From assembly GCA_017744365.1 (NCBI GenBank), contig JAGIBL010000014.1, positions 1 through 34,673 of the forward strand: a stretch of DNA of 34,673 nt, read 5' to 3'. Under the pieces are notes generated by a model. It ran no database searches and was not told the origin of the DNA. It saw only the letters and a program-made list of their open reading frames with translations. Every line of letters begins with the position of its first letter. The first letter of the stretch is position 1. The translations under genes and the position numbers were made by a program. Source of the DNA: Nocardioidaceae bacterium. GTDB taxonomy: Bacteria > Actinomycetota > Actinomycetes > Propionibacteriales > Nocardioidaceae. Shown piece by piece: positions 1 through 8,029 of the stretch.

Positions 1-119
1 AGCAGGCACCAGTCCAGGACTTCGTGGAAGTGCCGGACCTCGGCGGCGTCGCGCTCGGTGCGCGTGCGACGAACGGCCGCGAGGGCGGCGGCTTCGTCGA
101 GGGTCCGGGTCTGCTTCAT
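1..119 (-). CDS. N-terminal fragment of a probable DUF222/HNH-type protein (runs off the window)
   Basis: An ATG at 119 on the minus strand opens a frame that stays open to the window edge, giving 39 residues that start MKQTRTLDEAAALAAVRRTR and continue with a charged helix ending EVLDWCL. Helical starts of this kind, with a DAAEV...LDW segment, are common in the DUF222 (13E12-repeat/HNH endonuclease) proteins that are abundant in Nocardioides, so I suggest that family. No catalytic region is inside the window, so the function cannot be confirmed. It is transcribed in the same direction as the next gene at 174-1454 but lies downstream of it, with a 54-base gap. Confidence 0.5.
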   Translation of the reverse strand, partial: MKQTRTLDEAAALAAVRRTRTERDAAEVRHFHEVLDWCL

Positions 120-173
120 ACGAAGAATCTACGGGCGACCACCGACAGTTTCGATGTCCGAAAGCCCCGGGGA

Positions 174-1454
174 TTAGGCGACCGACCGGCTGCGGAGCGC
201 GACACGCGTCACCCTGCTGCCGGTCATCTCGACCACTTCGATGGCAACCTCCGCACCATCGGACTCCACGGCGACCTCGTCACCCACCTCCGGGATCCTC
301 CCGAGCCGCGCGATCACGTACCCGGCGACGGTCTCGTAGCTCCCGTCGGCGAGCTCGATGCCGGTGACCTCGGCGAAGTCGTGGAGGCTGAGGCCGCCGT
401 CGAACACCGAGGGGACCTCGGCAGCCGGCCCGTCGTCGTACTCGTCGCGGATCTCGCCGACGAGCTCCTCGACCAGGTCCTCCAGGGTGACGATGCCGTC
501 GGTGCCGCCGTACTCGTCGACCACCACCGCCAGGTGCACGCCCTCCTGGCGCATGGTCGCCACCGAGGGCAGCAGCAGCTTGCTCCCGGGCAGCATCAGC
601 ACCGGCCGGCACACGTCGCGGACCCGGCGCGGGTCCCCGTTGTCGAGGCCGAGCAGGTCGCGCACGTGCAGGAAACCGAGCACGTCGTCGAAGCCGGTCC
701 CGGTGACCGGGTAGCGCGAGTACGGCAGCGTGCGTACCCGGGCGGCGGCCTCGGTCAGCGGCATCGCCCCCGGCAGGAAGGTGACGTCGGCGCGCGGCCG
801 CATCACCTCCTTCACGGTCCGCTCGGTCGCGGTGAACACGTCGCGCAGGAGCCGGCGCTCGTCCTCCTCCAGCGCGTCGTGCGTGGTCACCAGCTCGCGC
901 AGCTCCTCCTCGGAGAGCTGCTCGCCGGTCGCCACCGGGTCGCCGCCGAGCAGCCGCACCAACGCGTTCGTGGACACCGACAGCAGCCAGATCACCGGGC
1001 GCACCAGGGTGGCGAACCGGTCGAGCACCGGCGCGACCGCCAGCGAGACGCCGGCCGACTTCTGCAGCGCCAGCCGCTTGGGCACCAGCTCGCCGAGCAC
1101 CAGCGACAGGTAGGCGATCAGCAGTGTCAGCAGCACCAGCGCGGTGGTCTCGGCGGCGGACTCGCCCAGCCCGAGCGACTCCAGGTGCGGGGCCAGGTCG
1201 GGCGCCAGCGTCGAGCCGCCGTAGGCCGCGGAGAAGAACCCAGCCAGGGTCACGCCGATCTGGACCGCCGCCAGGAAGCGGTTGGGATCCCGGGCCACCC
1301 GCGCCACCCGGGCACCGCGGGCGCCGTCGCGCTCCATCGCGGAGAGCTGGCTGTCGCGCAGCGAGACGAGCGCGATCTCGGTGGCGGCGAAGACACCGCC
1401 GGCGAGCACGAAGACCAGGACCAGCCCGGCGTTGAGCAACGTCTGGGCGTCCAT
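174..1454 (-). CDS. CNNM/CorC (HlyC)-family membrane protein with CBS pair
   Basis: A 426-residue protein. The start MDAQTLLNAG (ATG at 1454) is preferred over an upstream in-frame ATG at 1535, because that one would add a non-hydrophobic leader and overlap the divergent LysR gene. The N-terminal half is a DUF21/CNNM transmembrane domain with hydrophobic stretches near residues 8-30, 62-80, 100-122 and 145-165, including ATEIALVSLRDSQL and LGELVPKRLAL. A cytosolic part follows: the EELRELV region, two CBS motifs (about residues 210-330, with KEVMRPRADV and VVVDEYGGTDGIVTLEDL) and a C-terminal CorC_HlyC domain to the end. Relatives are implicated in divalent cation (Mg2+/Co2+) efflux or homeostasis; despite the old hemolysin name, toxin activity is not expected. 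It is divergent from the LysR gene with 79 bases between the starts. Confidence 0.88.
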   Translation of the reverse strand: MDAQTLLNAGLVLVFVLAGGVFAATEIALVSLRDSQLSAMERDGARGARVARVARDPNRFLAAVQIGVTLAGFFSAAYGGSTLAPDLAPHLESLGLGESAAETTALVLLTLLIAYLSLVLGELVPKRLALQKSAGVSLAVAPVLDRFATLVRPVIWLLSVSTNALVRLLGGDPVATGEQLSEEELRELVTTHDALEEDERRLLRDVFTATERTVKEVMRPRADVTFLPGAMPLTEAAARVRTLPYSRYPVTGTGFDDVLGFLHVRDLLGLDNGDPRRVRDVCRPVLMLPGSKLLLPSVATMRQEGVHLAVVVDEYGGTDGIVTLEDLVEELVGEIRDEYDDGPAAEVPSVFDGGLSLHDFAEVTGIELADGSYETVAGYVIARLGRIPEVGDEVAVESDGAEVAIEVVEMTGSRVTRVALRSRSVA

Positions 1455-1508
1455 GGCCGAAACCGTACCGAACCGTCCAGAACGCCGGATCCGTCCAAGG
1501 AACGTCCA
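1448..1508. repeat. CGTCCA direct repeats in the divergent promoter
   Basis: The hexamer CGTCCA occurs at 1448-1453, 1474-1479, 1492-1497 and 1503-1508, all on the plus strand, between and just inside the starts of the CNNM-type gene and the LysR gene. Such clustering could be regulator half-sites, but GC-rich sequence makes a chance origin quite possible. Confidence 0.25.
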
Positions 1509-1533
1509 ACCTTCGCGCCGTACGGTCCCGGGC

Positions 1534-2433
1534 ATGGAGCTGGGTCACCTGCGCTGCTTCGCGGCCGTGGCCGAGGAGGCCACCTTCGACCGCGCTGCCG
1601 AGCGCCTGATGATGGACGGGCCGTCGCTGACCCGGCAGCTGGGGGCGCTCGAGCAGGAGCTGGGAGTCCTGCTCGTCCAGCGTGGCACCGGCCCGGTGCG
1701 ACTCACCGCCGAGGCCGTCGCGCTGCTGCCCGACGCCCGCGCGCTGCTCGCGCACGTCCAGGGGATGCAGCGGCACGCTCGCCGGCTGGCCGGTGCCGAG
1801 ACGGTGCGTCTCGGGTACGCCGGACGCCGGCCCTCGGACCTGGAGGAACGGACCGCGCACGTCGCCGAGATCTGCGTCGACCCGACCGCGGCGCCCTCGC
1901 ACACCCAGGCCGCCCGGGTGGCCTCGGGGGCTCTCGACGTCGCGGTCTGCCGGGTCGAGCCGGCCGAGCTGGCGATCCTCGGGCTGGTCGCTTACGAGGC
2001 GGGCAGCGACCGGCTGCACGCGGTGGCACCGTACGGCGAGCGCGGCACGCTCGCGCCGTACGAGATCGCCGTCCTGGTCGCGCCCGACGAGCCCTGCTGG
2101 ACCACCTGGAACCTCTTCGCCGACGAGCTCGCCGAGAGCGGCGTCGAGCAGGTGCCCGTTCAGGACGGCGCGATCGCCGGGCCCGGCTTCCTCGAGCACG
2201 TACGACGGCTGGGACGCCCGGTGCTCGCCTCGCCGCGGGACCTGGGGTCGCCGCTGCCCGACGACCTGACCCGCCTGCCCGTCGCCGACCCTGAGATCCA
2301 CTGGTCCTGGTCCGTGGTGCACCGGGCCGGCGAGGACCGGCCGGACGTGCTGGCCGTCGCCGACGCCCTGGCGGGAGCGGCGTCGAGCCGGGCGATCAGC
2401 TCCAGTCGACCGAGAAGTACTGCGTCTCGGTGA
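1534..2433 (+). CDS. LysR-family transcriptional regulator
   Basis: A 299-residue protein beginning MELGHLRCFAAVAEEATFDR, a normal LysR winged-helix start. The helix-turn-helix covers about residues 1-60 (DRAAERL...PSLTRQLGALEQELG), followed by the usual linker helix and a type 2 periplasmic-binding-like effector domain of about 200 residues. Length is normal for the family. The ATG at 1534 aligns with typical LysR N-termini; upstream in-frame codons belong to the promoter and the opposite gene. Its last 38 bases overlap the end of the convergent gabD-like gene, so the Ser/Arg-rich tail is probably a casual read-through extension. The target may be the divergent CNNM-type gene or gabD, but nothing in the sequence decides this. 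Confidence 0.85.
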   Translation: MELGHLRCFAAVAEEATFDRAAERLMMDGPSLTRQLGALEQELGVLLVQRGTGPVRLTAEAVALLPDARALLAHVQGMQRHARRLAGAETVRLGYAGRRPSDLEERTAHVAEICVDPTAAPSHTQAARVASGALDVAVCRVEPAELAILGLVAYEAGSDRLHAVAPYGERGTLAPYEIAVLVAPDEPCWTTWNLFADELAESGVEQVPVQDGAIAGPGFLEHVRRLGRPVLASPRDLGSPLPDDLTRLPVADPEIHWSWSVVHRAGEDRPDVLAVADALAGAASSRAISSSRPRSTASR

Positions 2434-3874
2434 AGGCGCGGACGCCGTCGCGGGCGCCCTCGCGGCCCAGGCCGCTCTGCTTGACGCCGCCGAACGGTGC
2501 CGACGGGTCGGAGACCACGCCGCGGTTGACGCCGACCATGCCGGCCTCGATCCGCTCGGCGGTCTTCAGTGCCCAGCGCAGGTCGCCGGAGAACACGTAG
2601 GCCGCAAGTCCCAGCTCGGTGTCGTTGACCTGGCGGAGCATCTCCTCGTCCTCGGTCCAGGTGACCACCGGCGCGATCGGGCCGAAGATCTCGTTGCGGA
2701 CGACCTCGGCGTCGGCAGGGACGTCGACCAGGAGCGTCGGCGGGTAGAAGTGCCCGTCCAGCTCGCTGGACCCGGCCTGGTGCGCGATCCGGGCGCCGCG
2801 GGCGAGCGCGTCCTCGACCAGCGCGGTGGTGCCGGCGACGGCCTTCGCGCTGATGAGCGGGCCGACGGCGGTGCCGTCCTCGAAGGCCGAGCCGACCTGC
2901 AGCGCCTCGATGGCGGCGCCGAACTTCGCGACGAACTCCTCCACCACGTCGGCGTGCACGTAGAACCGGTTGGCCGCGGTGCAGGCCTGACCGCCGTTGC
3001 GGAACTTGGCGATCATCGCGCCGGCGACCGCGGCGTCCAGGTCGGCGTCGGCCGCGACCACGAACGGGGCGTTGCCACCCAGCTCCATCGAGGAGTTCAC
3101 GATCCGCTCGGCGGCCTGGCCGAGCAGCAGGCTGCCCACGCCGGTCGAGCCGGTGAAGGAGATCTTGCGGACCCGGGCGTCGGCGAGCCAGGCACCCACC
3201 ACCGCACCGGCGTCGGTGGTGGCGACCACGTTGACCACGCCGGCCGGGACCCCGGCCTCCTCGAGGATCCGCGCCACCGCGAGCGCGGTCAGCGGGGTCT
3301 CCGAGGCGGGCTTGAGCACCACCGTGCAGCCGGCCGCCAGGGCCGGGCCGATCTTCCGGGTGGCCATCGCGGCCGGGAAGTTCCACGGGGTCACCAGCGC
3401 GGAGACGCCCACGGGACGGCTGGTCACGATGGTGCGGGTGCCGCCGGCCGGGGACTCGGCGAAGTCGCCGTCGGGACGGACCGCCTCCTCGGCGAACCAG
3501 CGGAAGAACTCGGCGGCGTAGGTGACCTCGGCGCGCGCGTCGGCCAGCGCCTTGCCGTTCTCCGCGGAGATCAGCGCGGCGAGCTCGTCGGTCCGGGCGA
3601 CCATGAGCTCGAACGCCCGGCGCAGCGCCTCCGAGCGCACCCGCGGCGCGGTCGCGGCCCAACCCGGGAACGCGGCCGCGGCGGCGTCGACGGCGGCCGT
3701 GGCCTCGGCGACGCCACCGTCCGCATAGTCGGCGAGGACGTCACCGGTGGCCTTGTCGCGCACGCCGAAGGTGCGTCCGGTCGACAGCCCCTGGCCGCCG
3801 ATGTGGGCGCCGTGCTCGGGGTCCAGGGTCTTGATCGTGTCGAGCACCGAGCTCGGGACGAGGCGGGGAGCCAT
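2396..3874 (-). CDS. gabD: NAD(P)-dependent succinate-semialdehyde dehydrogenase
   Basis: A 492-residue aldehyde dehydrogenase. Seen in the sequence: the substrate-entry motif PWNFPAAMATRKIGPALAAG, the cofactor-binding turn FTGSTGVG, the general base E264 in MELGGNAPF and the nucleophile C298 in GGQACTAANRF, with the normal 34-residue spacing, and the C-terminal PFGGVKQSGLGREG. The best family match is GabD-type succinate-semialdehyde dehydrogenase, which oxidises succinate semialdehyde to succinate in the cytosol. A ribosome site AAGGAG lies a few bases before the ATG. It is the last gene of a gabT - glutamate dehydrogenase - gabD operon and starts 24 bases after the dehydrogenase. It could also oxidise 4-aminobutanal or glutarate semialdehyde, since this family overlaps in substrates. 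Confidence in SSADH comes mostly from operon context. Confidence 0.88.
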   Translation of the reverse strand: MAPRLVPSSVLDTIKTLDPEHGAHIGGQGLSTGRTFGVRDKATGDVLADYADGGVAEATAAVDAAAAAFPGWAATAPRVRSEALRRAFELMVARTDELAALISAENGKALADARAEVTYAAEFFRWFAEEAVRPDGDFAESPAGGTRTIVTSRPVGVSALVTPWNFPAAMATRKIGPALAAGCTVVLKPASETPLTALAVARILEEAGVPAGVVNVVATTDAGAVVGAWLADARVRKISFTGSTGVGSLLLGQAAERIVNSSMELGGNAPFVVAADADLDAAVAGAMIAKFRNGGQACTAANRFYVHADVVEEFVAKFGAAIEALQVGSAFEDGTAVGPLISAKAVAGTTALVEDALARGARIAHQAGSSELDGHFYPPTLLVDVPADAEVVRNEIFGPIAPVVTWTEDEEMLRQVNDTELGLAAYVFSGDLRWALKTAERIEAGMVGVNRGVVSDPSAPFGGVKQSGLGREGARDGVRAFTETQYFSVDWS

Positions 3875-3898
3875 GGGTTTCTCCTTGGGGGATGGGGC

Positions 3899-5164
3899 TT
3901 ACGGGTAGAGGCCGCGCTGCTGGTGCGCCTGCGCGACGCGCTCGACGGCCAGCGCGGTGGCCGCCGAGCGCAGCGGGACGCCGAGCCGGCGGGCGTGCGC
4001 GTTGACGTGCTGCCAGGCCTGGTCCATCCGGGTGGCCAGCCGGGCCTCGACCTCGTCGGCGCTCCACCAGAACGCCTGGTTGGCCTGCACCCACTCGAAG
4101 TAGGAGACGACCACGCCACCGGCGTTGGCCAGGATGTCCGGGGCCACCAGGACGCCGGCCGAGCGCAGGATCTCGTCGGCCTCCGGGGTGGTCGGGCCGT
4201 TCGCGCCCTCGACGATCACCTTCGCCTTGACCCGGGCCGCGTTCCCGGCGTGCAGCACGCCCTCGACCGCGGCCGGGACCAGCAGGTCCACGTCGAGCTC
4301 GAGCAGGGCGTCGCCGGGCAGCACGTCGCCGCCGGCGAACCCGACGACCGAGCCGGTCTCGTCCACGTGCTTCTCCAGGGCGACGACGTCCAGGCCGGTC
4401 GGCGAGGCGACCGCGCCGTACTGGTCGCTGACCGCGAGCACCCGCAGCCCGGCCTCGGCGAGGAAGCGAGCGGCGTACCGGCCGACCTTGCCGAAGCCCT
4501 GCACCGCGGCGGTGGCGCCGGCAGGGGCGATGCCGCGGTCGGTCAGCGCGGCCAGGGCCACGTGCACGACACCGCGGGAGGTGGCGGTGGCCCGGCCCAG
4601 CGAGCCGCCCAGGCCGACCGGCTTGCCGGTGGTGACGCCGAGGACGGTGTGTCCCTGCTGGACCGAGTAGGTGTCCATCATCCAGGCCATGGTGCGCTCG
4701 TCGGTGCCGATGTCCGGCGCCGGGATGTCGCGCTCGGGCCCGATCAGCGGGCTGATCTCGCTGGTGTAGCGACGGGTCACCCGCTCCAGCTCGGCGGCGC
4801 TGTGCTCGCGCGGGTCGATCCGGATGCCGCCCTTGGCACCGCCGTACGGGACGTCGAGCAGGGCGCACTTCCAGGTCATCCACATCGCCAGCGCGCGCAC
4901 CTCGTCGAGGGTGACGTCGGGGGAGTAGCGCAGGCCGCCCTTGGCCGGGCCGCGGGAGAAGTTGTGCTGCACCCGGTGGCCGACGTACACCTCGACGCTG
5001 CCGTCGTCCTTGCGCAGCGGCACGCTGACCGTCACCTCGCGGCGCGGCACCGCCAGCATCCGGTGCATCGACTGGTCGTAGCCGAGCACCTCGATGGCAG
5101 CGCTCAGCTGCGCCTGCGCGTCGTCGAGGACAGAGGTGGCCGGCGCGTCGACGAGCGCGGTCAC
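3899..5164 (-). CDS. Glu/Leu/Phe/Val-type glutamate dehydrogenase
   Basis: A 421-residue protein with a GTG start at 5164 (MTALVDAPATSVLDD) that overlaps the gabT stop by four bases (GTGA), implying translational coupling. Longer upstream reading in this frame lies inside gabT and is not coding. Family features are the N-terminal GPAKGGLRYSPDV and the catalytic-lysine motif PYGGAKGG (K111), the PAPDIGTDERTMAWMMD segment, a Rossmann fingerprint GFGKVG near residue 225, and ANAGGVVVSYFEW near the C-terminus. The length fits the hexameric NAD(P)-linked glutamate dehydrogenases. Position between gabT and gabD suggests that it returns the glutamate formed by GABA transamination to 2-oxoglutarate, releasing ammonium; that role is inference. 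A branched-chain or phenylalanine dehydrogenase is less likely. Confidence 0.87.
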   Translation of the reverse strand: MTALVDAPATSVLDDAQAQLSAAIEVLGYDQSMHRMLAVPRREVTVSVPLRKDDGSVEVYVGHRVQHNFSRGPAKGGLRYSPDVTLDEVRALAMWMTWKCALLDVPYGGAKGGIRIDPREHSAAELERVTRRYTSEISPLIGPERDIPAPDIGTDERTMAWMMDTYSVQQGHTVLGVTTGKPVGLGGSLGRATATSRGVVHVALAALTDRGIAPAGATAAVQGFGKVGRYAARFLAEAGLRVLAVSDQYGAVASPTGLDVVALEKHVDETGSVVGFAGGDVLPGDALLELDVDLLVPAAVEGVLHAGNAARVKAKVIVEGANGPTTPEADEILRSAGVLVAPDILANAGGVVVSYFEWVQANQAFWWSADEVEARLATRMDQAWQHVNAHARRLGVPLRSAATALAVERVAQAHQQRGLYP

Positions 5165-6483
5165 GCGACGACCCCGAAGGCCTCGTCGAGCACGTCGCAG
5201 GCCTCGGCCAGCAGCTCGTCGCTGATCGAGAGCGGCGGCAGGAAGCGCAGCACGTTGCCGAAGGTGCCGCAGGTCAGCACCACCACGCCACGCTCGTGGG
5301 CGGCGGCGGCGACCTTCTTGGTCAGGTCGGCGTCGGGCTCGGTCGTGCCGGCCTTGACCAGCTCGACCGCGACCATCGCGCCCCGGCCGCGCACCTCGCC
5401 GATCCGCGGGTCGCGGCTCTGCAGCGCCTGCAGCCGCTCGGTCAGCTGGCCGCCGATCTTGGCGGCCCTGTCGACTAGGCTGTCTGCCTCGATGGTCTCG
5501 ATCACCGCGAGCGCGGCGGCGCACGCCAGCGGGTTGCCGCCGTACGTGCCGCCGAGGCCGCCCCCGTGCGCGGCGTCCATGATCTCGGCGCGGCCGGTGA
5601 CGGCGCTCAGCGGCAGGCCGCCGGCGATGCCCTTGGCGGAGACGACCAGGTCCGGGACCACGTTCTCGTGGTCGACGGCGAACATCGCACCGGTGCGGGC
5701 GAAGCCGGTCTGCACCTCGTCGGCGACGAAGACCACGTCGTTCTCGCGGCACCAGGCGGCCAGTGCGGCCAGGAAGCCCGGCGCCGGCACGATGAAGCCG
5801 CCCTCGCCCTGGATCGGCTCGATGACGATCGCGGCCAGGTTGGCGGCGCCGACCTGGGACTCGACCTGCTCGATCGCGCGCGCCGCGGCCTCCTCGCCGC
5901 TCAGACCGTCGCGGTACGGGTAGGACAGCGGCGCCCGGTAGACGTCGGAGGCGAACGGGCCGAAGCCGCTCTTGTACGGCATGTTCTTCGCCGTCATCGC
6001 CATGGTCAGGTTGGTGCGGCCGTGGTAGGCGTGGTCGAAGACGACGACCGCGGTCTTCCTGGTGTAGGCGCGGGCGATCTTCACCGCGTTCTCGACGGCC
6101 TCGGCGCCGGAGTTGAACAGCGCGCTGCGCTTCTCGAACTCGCCCGGCGTGAGCCGGTTGAGCTCCTCGGCCACGCGCACGTAGCCGTCGTACGGGGTGA
6201 CCATGAAGCAGGTGTGCGTGAACGCGGCGACCTGCTCGGTGACCGCCTCGACCACCCGCGGCGCGCTGTTGCCGACCGTGGTCACGGCGATGCCGGAGCC
6301 GAGGTCGATCAGCGAGTTGCCGTCCACGTCGACGAGCACGCCGCCACCCGCCGCGGTCACGTAGACCGGCAGCGTGGTGCCGACGCCCTGGGCGACGGCG
6401 GCGGTCTTGCGGGCCTGCAGCTCACGCGAGCGCGGGCCGGGGATCTCGGTGACGAGGCGGCGTTCCTGCGGAAGACTGGTCAT
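5161..6483 (-). CDS. gabT: 4-aminobutyrate--2-oxoglutarate transaminase
   Basis: A 440-residue class III PLP-dependent aminotransferase. It shows VVIEPIQGEGGFIVP, the cofactor-contacting Asp in VADEVQTGFARTG and the Schiff-base lysine K284 in SAKGIAGGLPLSAVTG, plus TYGGNPLACAAALAVIE. The closest group is bacterial GabT, which transfers the amino group of GABA to 2-oxoglutarate to give succinate semialdehyde and glutamate. It is the first gene of the operon. A -10-like TAGCGT (complement of 6490-6495) ends six bases before the ATG, so the mRNA may be leaderless. There is no good Shine-Dalgarno sequence. The divergent PucR-type gene at 6569 and a palindrome between them point to specific control. 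Other omega-amino substrates (5-aminovalerate, beta-alanine) are possible. Confidence 0.92.
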   Translation of the reverse strand: MTSLPQERRLVTEIPGPRSRELQARKTAAVAQGVGTTLPVYVTAAGGGVLVDVDGNSLIDLGSGIAVTTVGNSAPRVVEAVTEQVAAFTHTCFMVTPYDGYVRVAEELNRLTPGEFEKRSALFNSGAEAVENAVKIARAYTRKTAVVVFDHAYHGRTNLTMAMTAKNMPYKSGFGPFASDVYRAPLSYPYRDGLSGEEAAARAIEQVESQVGAANLAAIVIEPIQGEGGFIVPAPGFLAALAAWCRENDVVFVADEVQTGFARTGAMFAVDHENVVPDLVVSAKGIAGGLPLSAVTGRAEIMDAAHGGGLGGTYGGNPLACAAALAVIETIEADSLVDRAAKIGGQLTERLQALQSRDPRIGEVRGRGAMVAVELVKAGTTEPDADLTKKVAAAAHERGVVVLTCGTFGNVLRFLPPLSISDELLAEACDVLDEAFGVVA

Positions 6484-6526
6484 GGGCTCACGCTAGGCAT
6501 CCGGGAGCGCCGGGCACACTGTTCGC

Positions 6527-6558
6527 TTCGCACAATCTCGTACGGCTGGCTGTGCGAA
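6527..6558. promoter_or_regulatory. Inverted repeat TTCGCACA-N16-TGTGCGAA, candidate PucR/GabR operator
   Basis: Perfect 8-base arms at 6527-6534 and 6551-6558, separated by 16 bases, lie in the 85-base gap between gabT and the PucR-type gene. On the gabT side the near arm is just upstream of the expected -35 position for a leaderless start, which suits an activator. On the other side it covers the expected promoter of the regulator gene, which suits autoregulation. Binding is inferred. Confidence 0.5.
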
Positions 6559-6568
6559 ACTGTCACCC

Positions 6569-8029
6569 ATGACGACCTTGGCCGACCTGCTCGGCGACGA
6601 CCGGCTCGGCCTGACCCCGGTGGTCGACGAGCGCCGCGCCGAGCCGCTGCGCTGGGTCGCGACCAGCGAGCTGCCGGACCCGTCGCCGTACCTGGAGGGC
6701 GGCGAGGTGCTGCTCACCACCGGGCTGGAGACCGCCGGCTGGCGGCGCCAGTGGGACGGCTACGTACGACGCCTCGCCGCGGCCGGCGTGGTCGCCATCG
6801 GGCTGGCCGTCGGGATGACCCACGAGTCCAGCCCGGACGGCCTGGTGCGGTCCTGCCGCAAGTACCGGGTGGACCTGTTCGAGGTGCCGCGGGAGATCCC
6901 CTTCGTCACCGTCAGCCGCCGGCTGGCCGACCTGCTCCAGCGCGACCAGGAGTCGGCCGAGCGGACCGCGCTGGCGAGCCAGCGGGCCCTCGTGCAGGCG
7001 ACCCTGCGCGAGGAGGACCCGGCCGCGCTGCTGGAGGAGACCGCCCGGATCGGCGGGCTGGCCGCGGTCGTGGGCGCGGACGGCCAGGTCGTGGCCGGAC
7101 CGGTCGGCGAGCGCCCCTTCGACGCCGAGGCGGTCGCCGAGGCGGTGGCCCGGATGCGGCCGCAGGGGATGCGCGCGGCCACGGCGCTGACCGGGCCGGA
7201 CGGAGTGCTGCTGGTGCACCCGCTCGGGGTGCGCGGCCGGCCGGGGCGCTACCTGGTCACCGGGTTCGCCGGCCGTCCCACCGAGATGCAGCGCAGCACG
7301 GTGACGACCGCGGTCGCCCTGATGAGCCTGGTCGAGGTCCGGCACCTCGGTCGTCGCGACGCCGACCGGCGGCTGCGGGCGCGCGCGGTCGAGCTGCTGG
7401 TGGCCGGCGACCGCCGGACCGCGACCGTCCTGCTCGGCGCCGGCAGCGGGCCGCGTCCGCGCCTGTCCCGGAGCCCGATGGTGCTGCGCGCCCGCGGACC
7501 CCGGGCGCGTCTCGACGAGGGCCTCGACCAGGTCGAGAACGCCGGTGCGCTCGGCGGCCTGCTCGGTCGCGACGGCACCCACGAGCTGGTCGTCGTCGCC
7601 GGCGAGTCGCGCCGTCTCGTGGATGGTCTCGCGGACCGGCTGGCGGTGCTCGGCCTGCGGGTCGGCATCGGCGCCGACGACGAGACCGCCGGGCACGCCC
7701 TGGAGATGACCACGCCGGCGGTGCCGGTCGCCTCCTGGGCCGACAGCGTCGGTCGCGGAGTGCTCTCGCTGCTCGACGACGCCCGGGCCGCCTCGTTCGC
7801 GGCCTCCTACCTGGCGCCGCTCGAGGAGGCCGACGACCCGGCCCTCGTCGACACCCTGGCGGCCTACCTGCGCCACCACGGCTCACTGCTGCAGACCGCC
7901 GAGGACCTCGGCGTGCACCGCAACACGGTGCGCAACCGGCTGGAGCGGATCGAGTCCCTGCTCGGCCGCTCGCTGGCCGACCCTCAGGTCCGGGTCGATG
8001 CCTGGGTCGCCCTTCAGGCGCGGAAGTAG
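6569..8029 (+). CDS. PucR-family transcriptional regulator, probable GABA regulator
   Basis: A 486-residue protein. The N-terminal PucR sensory domain (about residues 1-125: LADLLGDDRLGLTPV...GGEVLLTTGLE...GVVAIGLAVG) is followed by a central GGDEF-like/CdaR-type region. The C-terminal PucR helix-turn-helix is at about residues 425-480, with the signature LGVHRNTVRNRLERIESLLG. PucR proteins sense purine or amino-acid catabolites; GabR of Corynebacterium glutamicum, an activator of GABA use, belongs to the same family. Being divergent from gabT with a palindrome in the gap makes a GabR-like role the best inference. The last 16 bases overlap the convergent amidohydrolase gene. The ATG gives a typical family N-terminus. 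Confidence 0.88.
   Translation: MTTLADLLGDDRLGLTPVVDERRAEPLRWVATSELPDPSPYLEGGEVLLTTGLETAGWRRQWDGYVRRLAAAGVVAIGLAVGMTHESSPDGLVRSCRKYRVDLFEVPREIPFVTVSRRLADLLQRDQESAERTALASQRALVQATLREEDPAALLEETARIGGLAAVVGADGQVVAGPVGERPFDAEAVAEAVARMRPQGMRAATALTGPDGVLLVHPLGVRGRPGRYLVTGFAGRPTEMQRSTVTTAVALMSLVEVRHLGRRDADRRLRARAVELLVAGDRRTATVLLGAGSGPRPRLSRSPMVLRARGPRARLDEGLDQVENAGALGGLLGRDGTHELVVVAGESRRLVDGLADRLAVLGLRVGIGADDETAGHALEMTTPAVPVASWADSVGRGVLSLLDDARAASFAASYLAPLEEADDPALVDTLAAYLRHHGSLLQTAEDLGVHRNTVRNRLERIESLLGRSLADPQVRVDAWVALQARK

Noticed and set aside
1455-1535. Upstream ATG at 1535 for the CNNM-type protein
   Set aside because: It would add 27 charged residues before the first membrane helix and overlap the start of the divergent LysR gene.
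24-2294. A 756-codon open frame on the plus strand opposite the CNNM-type gene
   Set aside because: It is Arg/His/Gly/Pro-rich without family motifs and opposes two recognisable genes. Long antisense frames are normal at this GC content. The same holds for the plus-strand frames at 2750-5923 and 5566-9675 and the minus-strand frame at 16298-18208.
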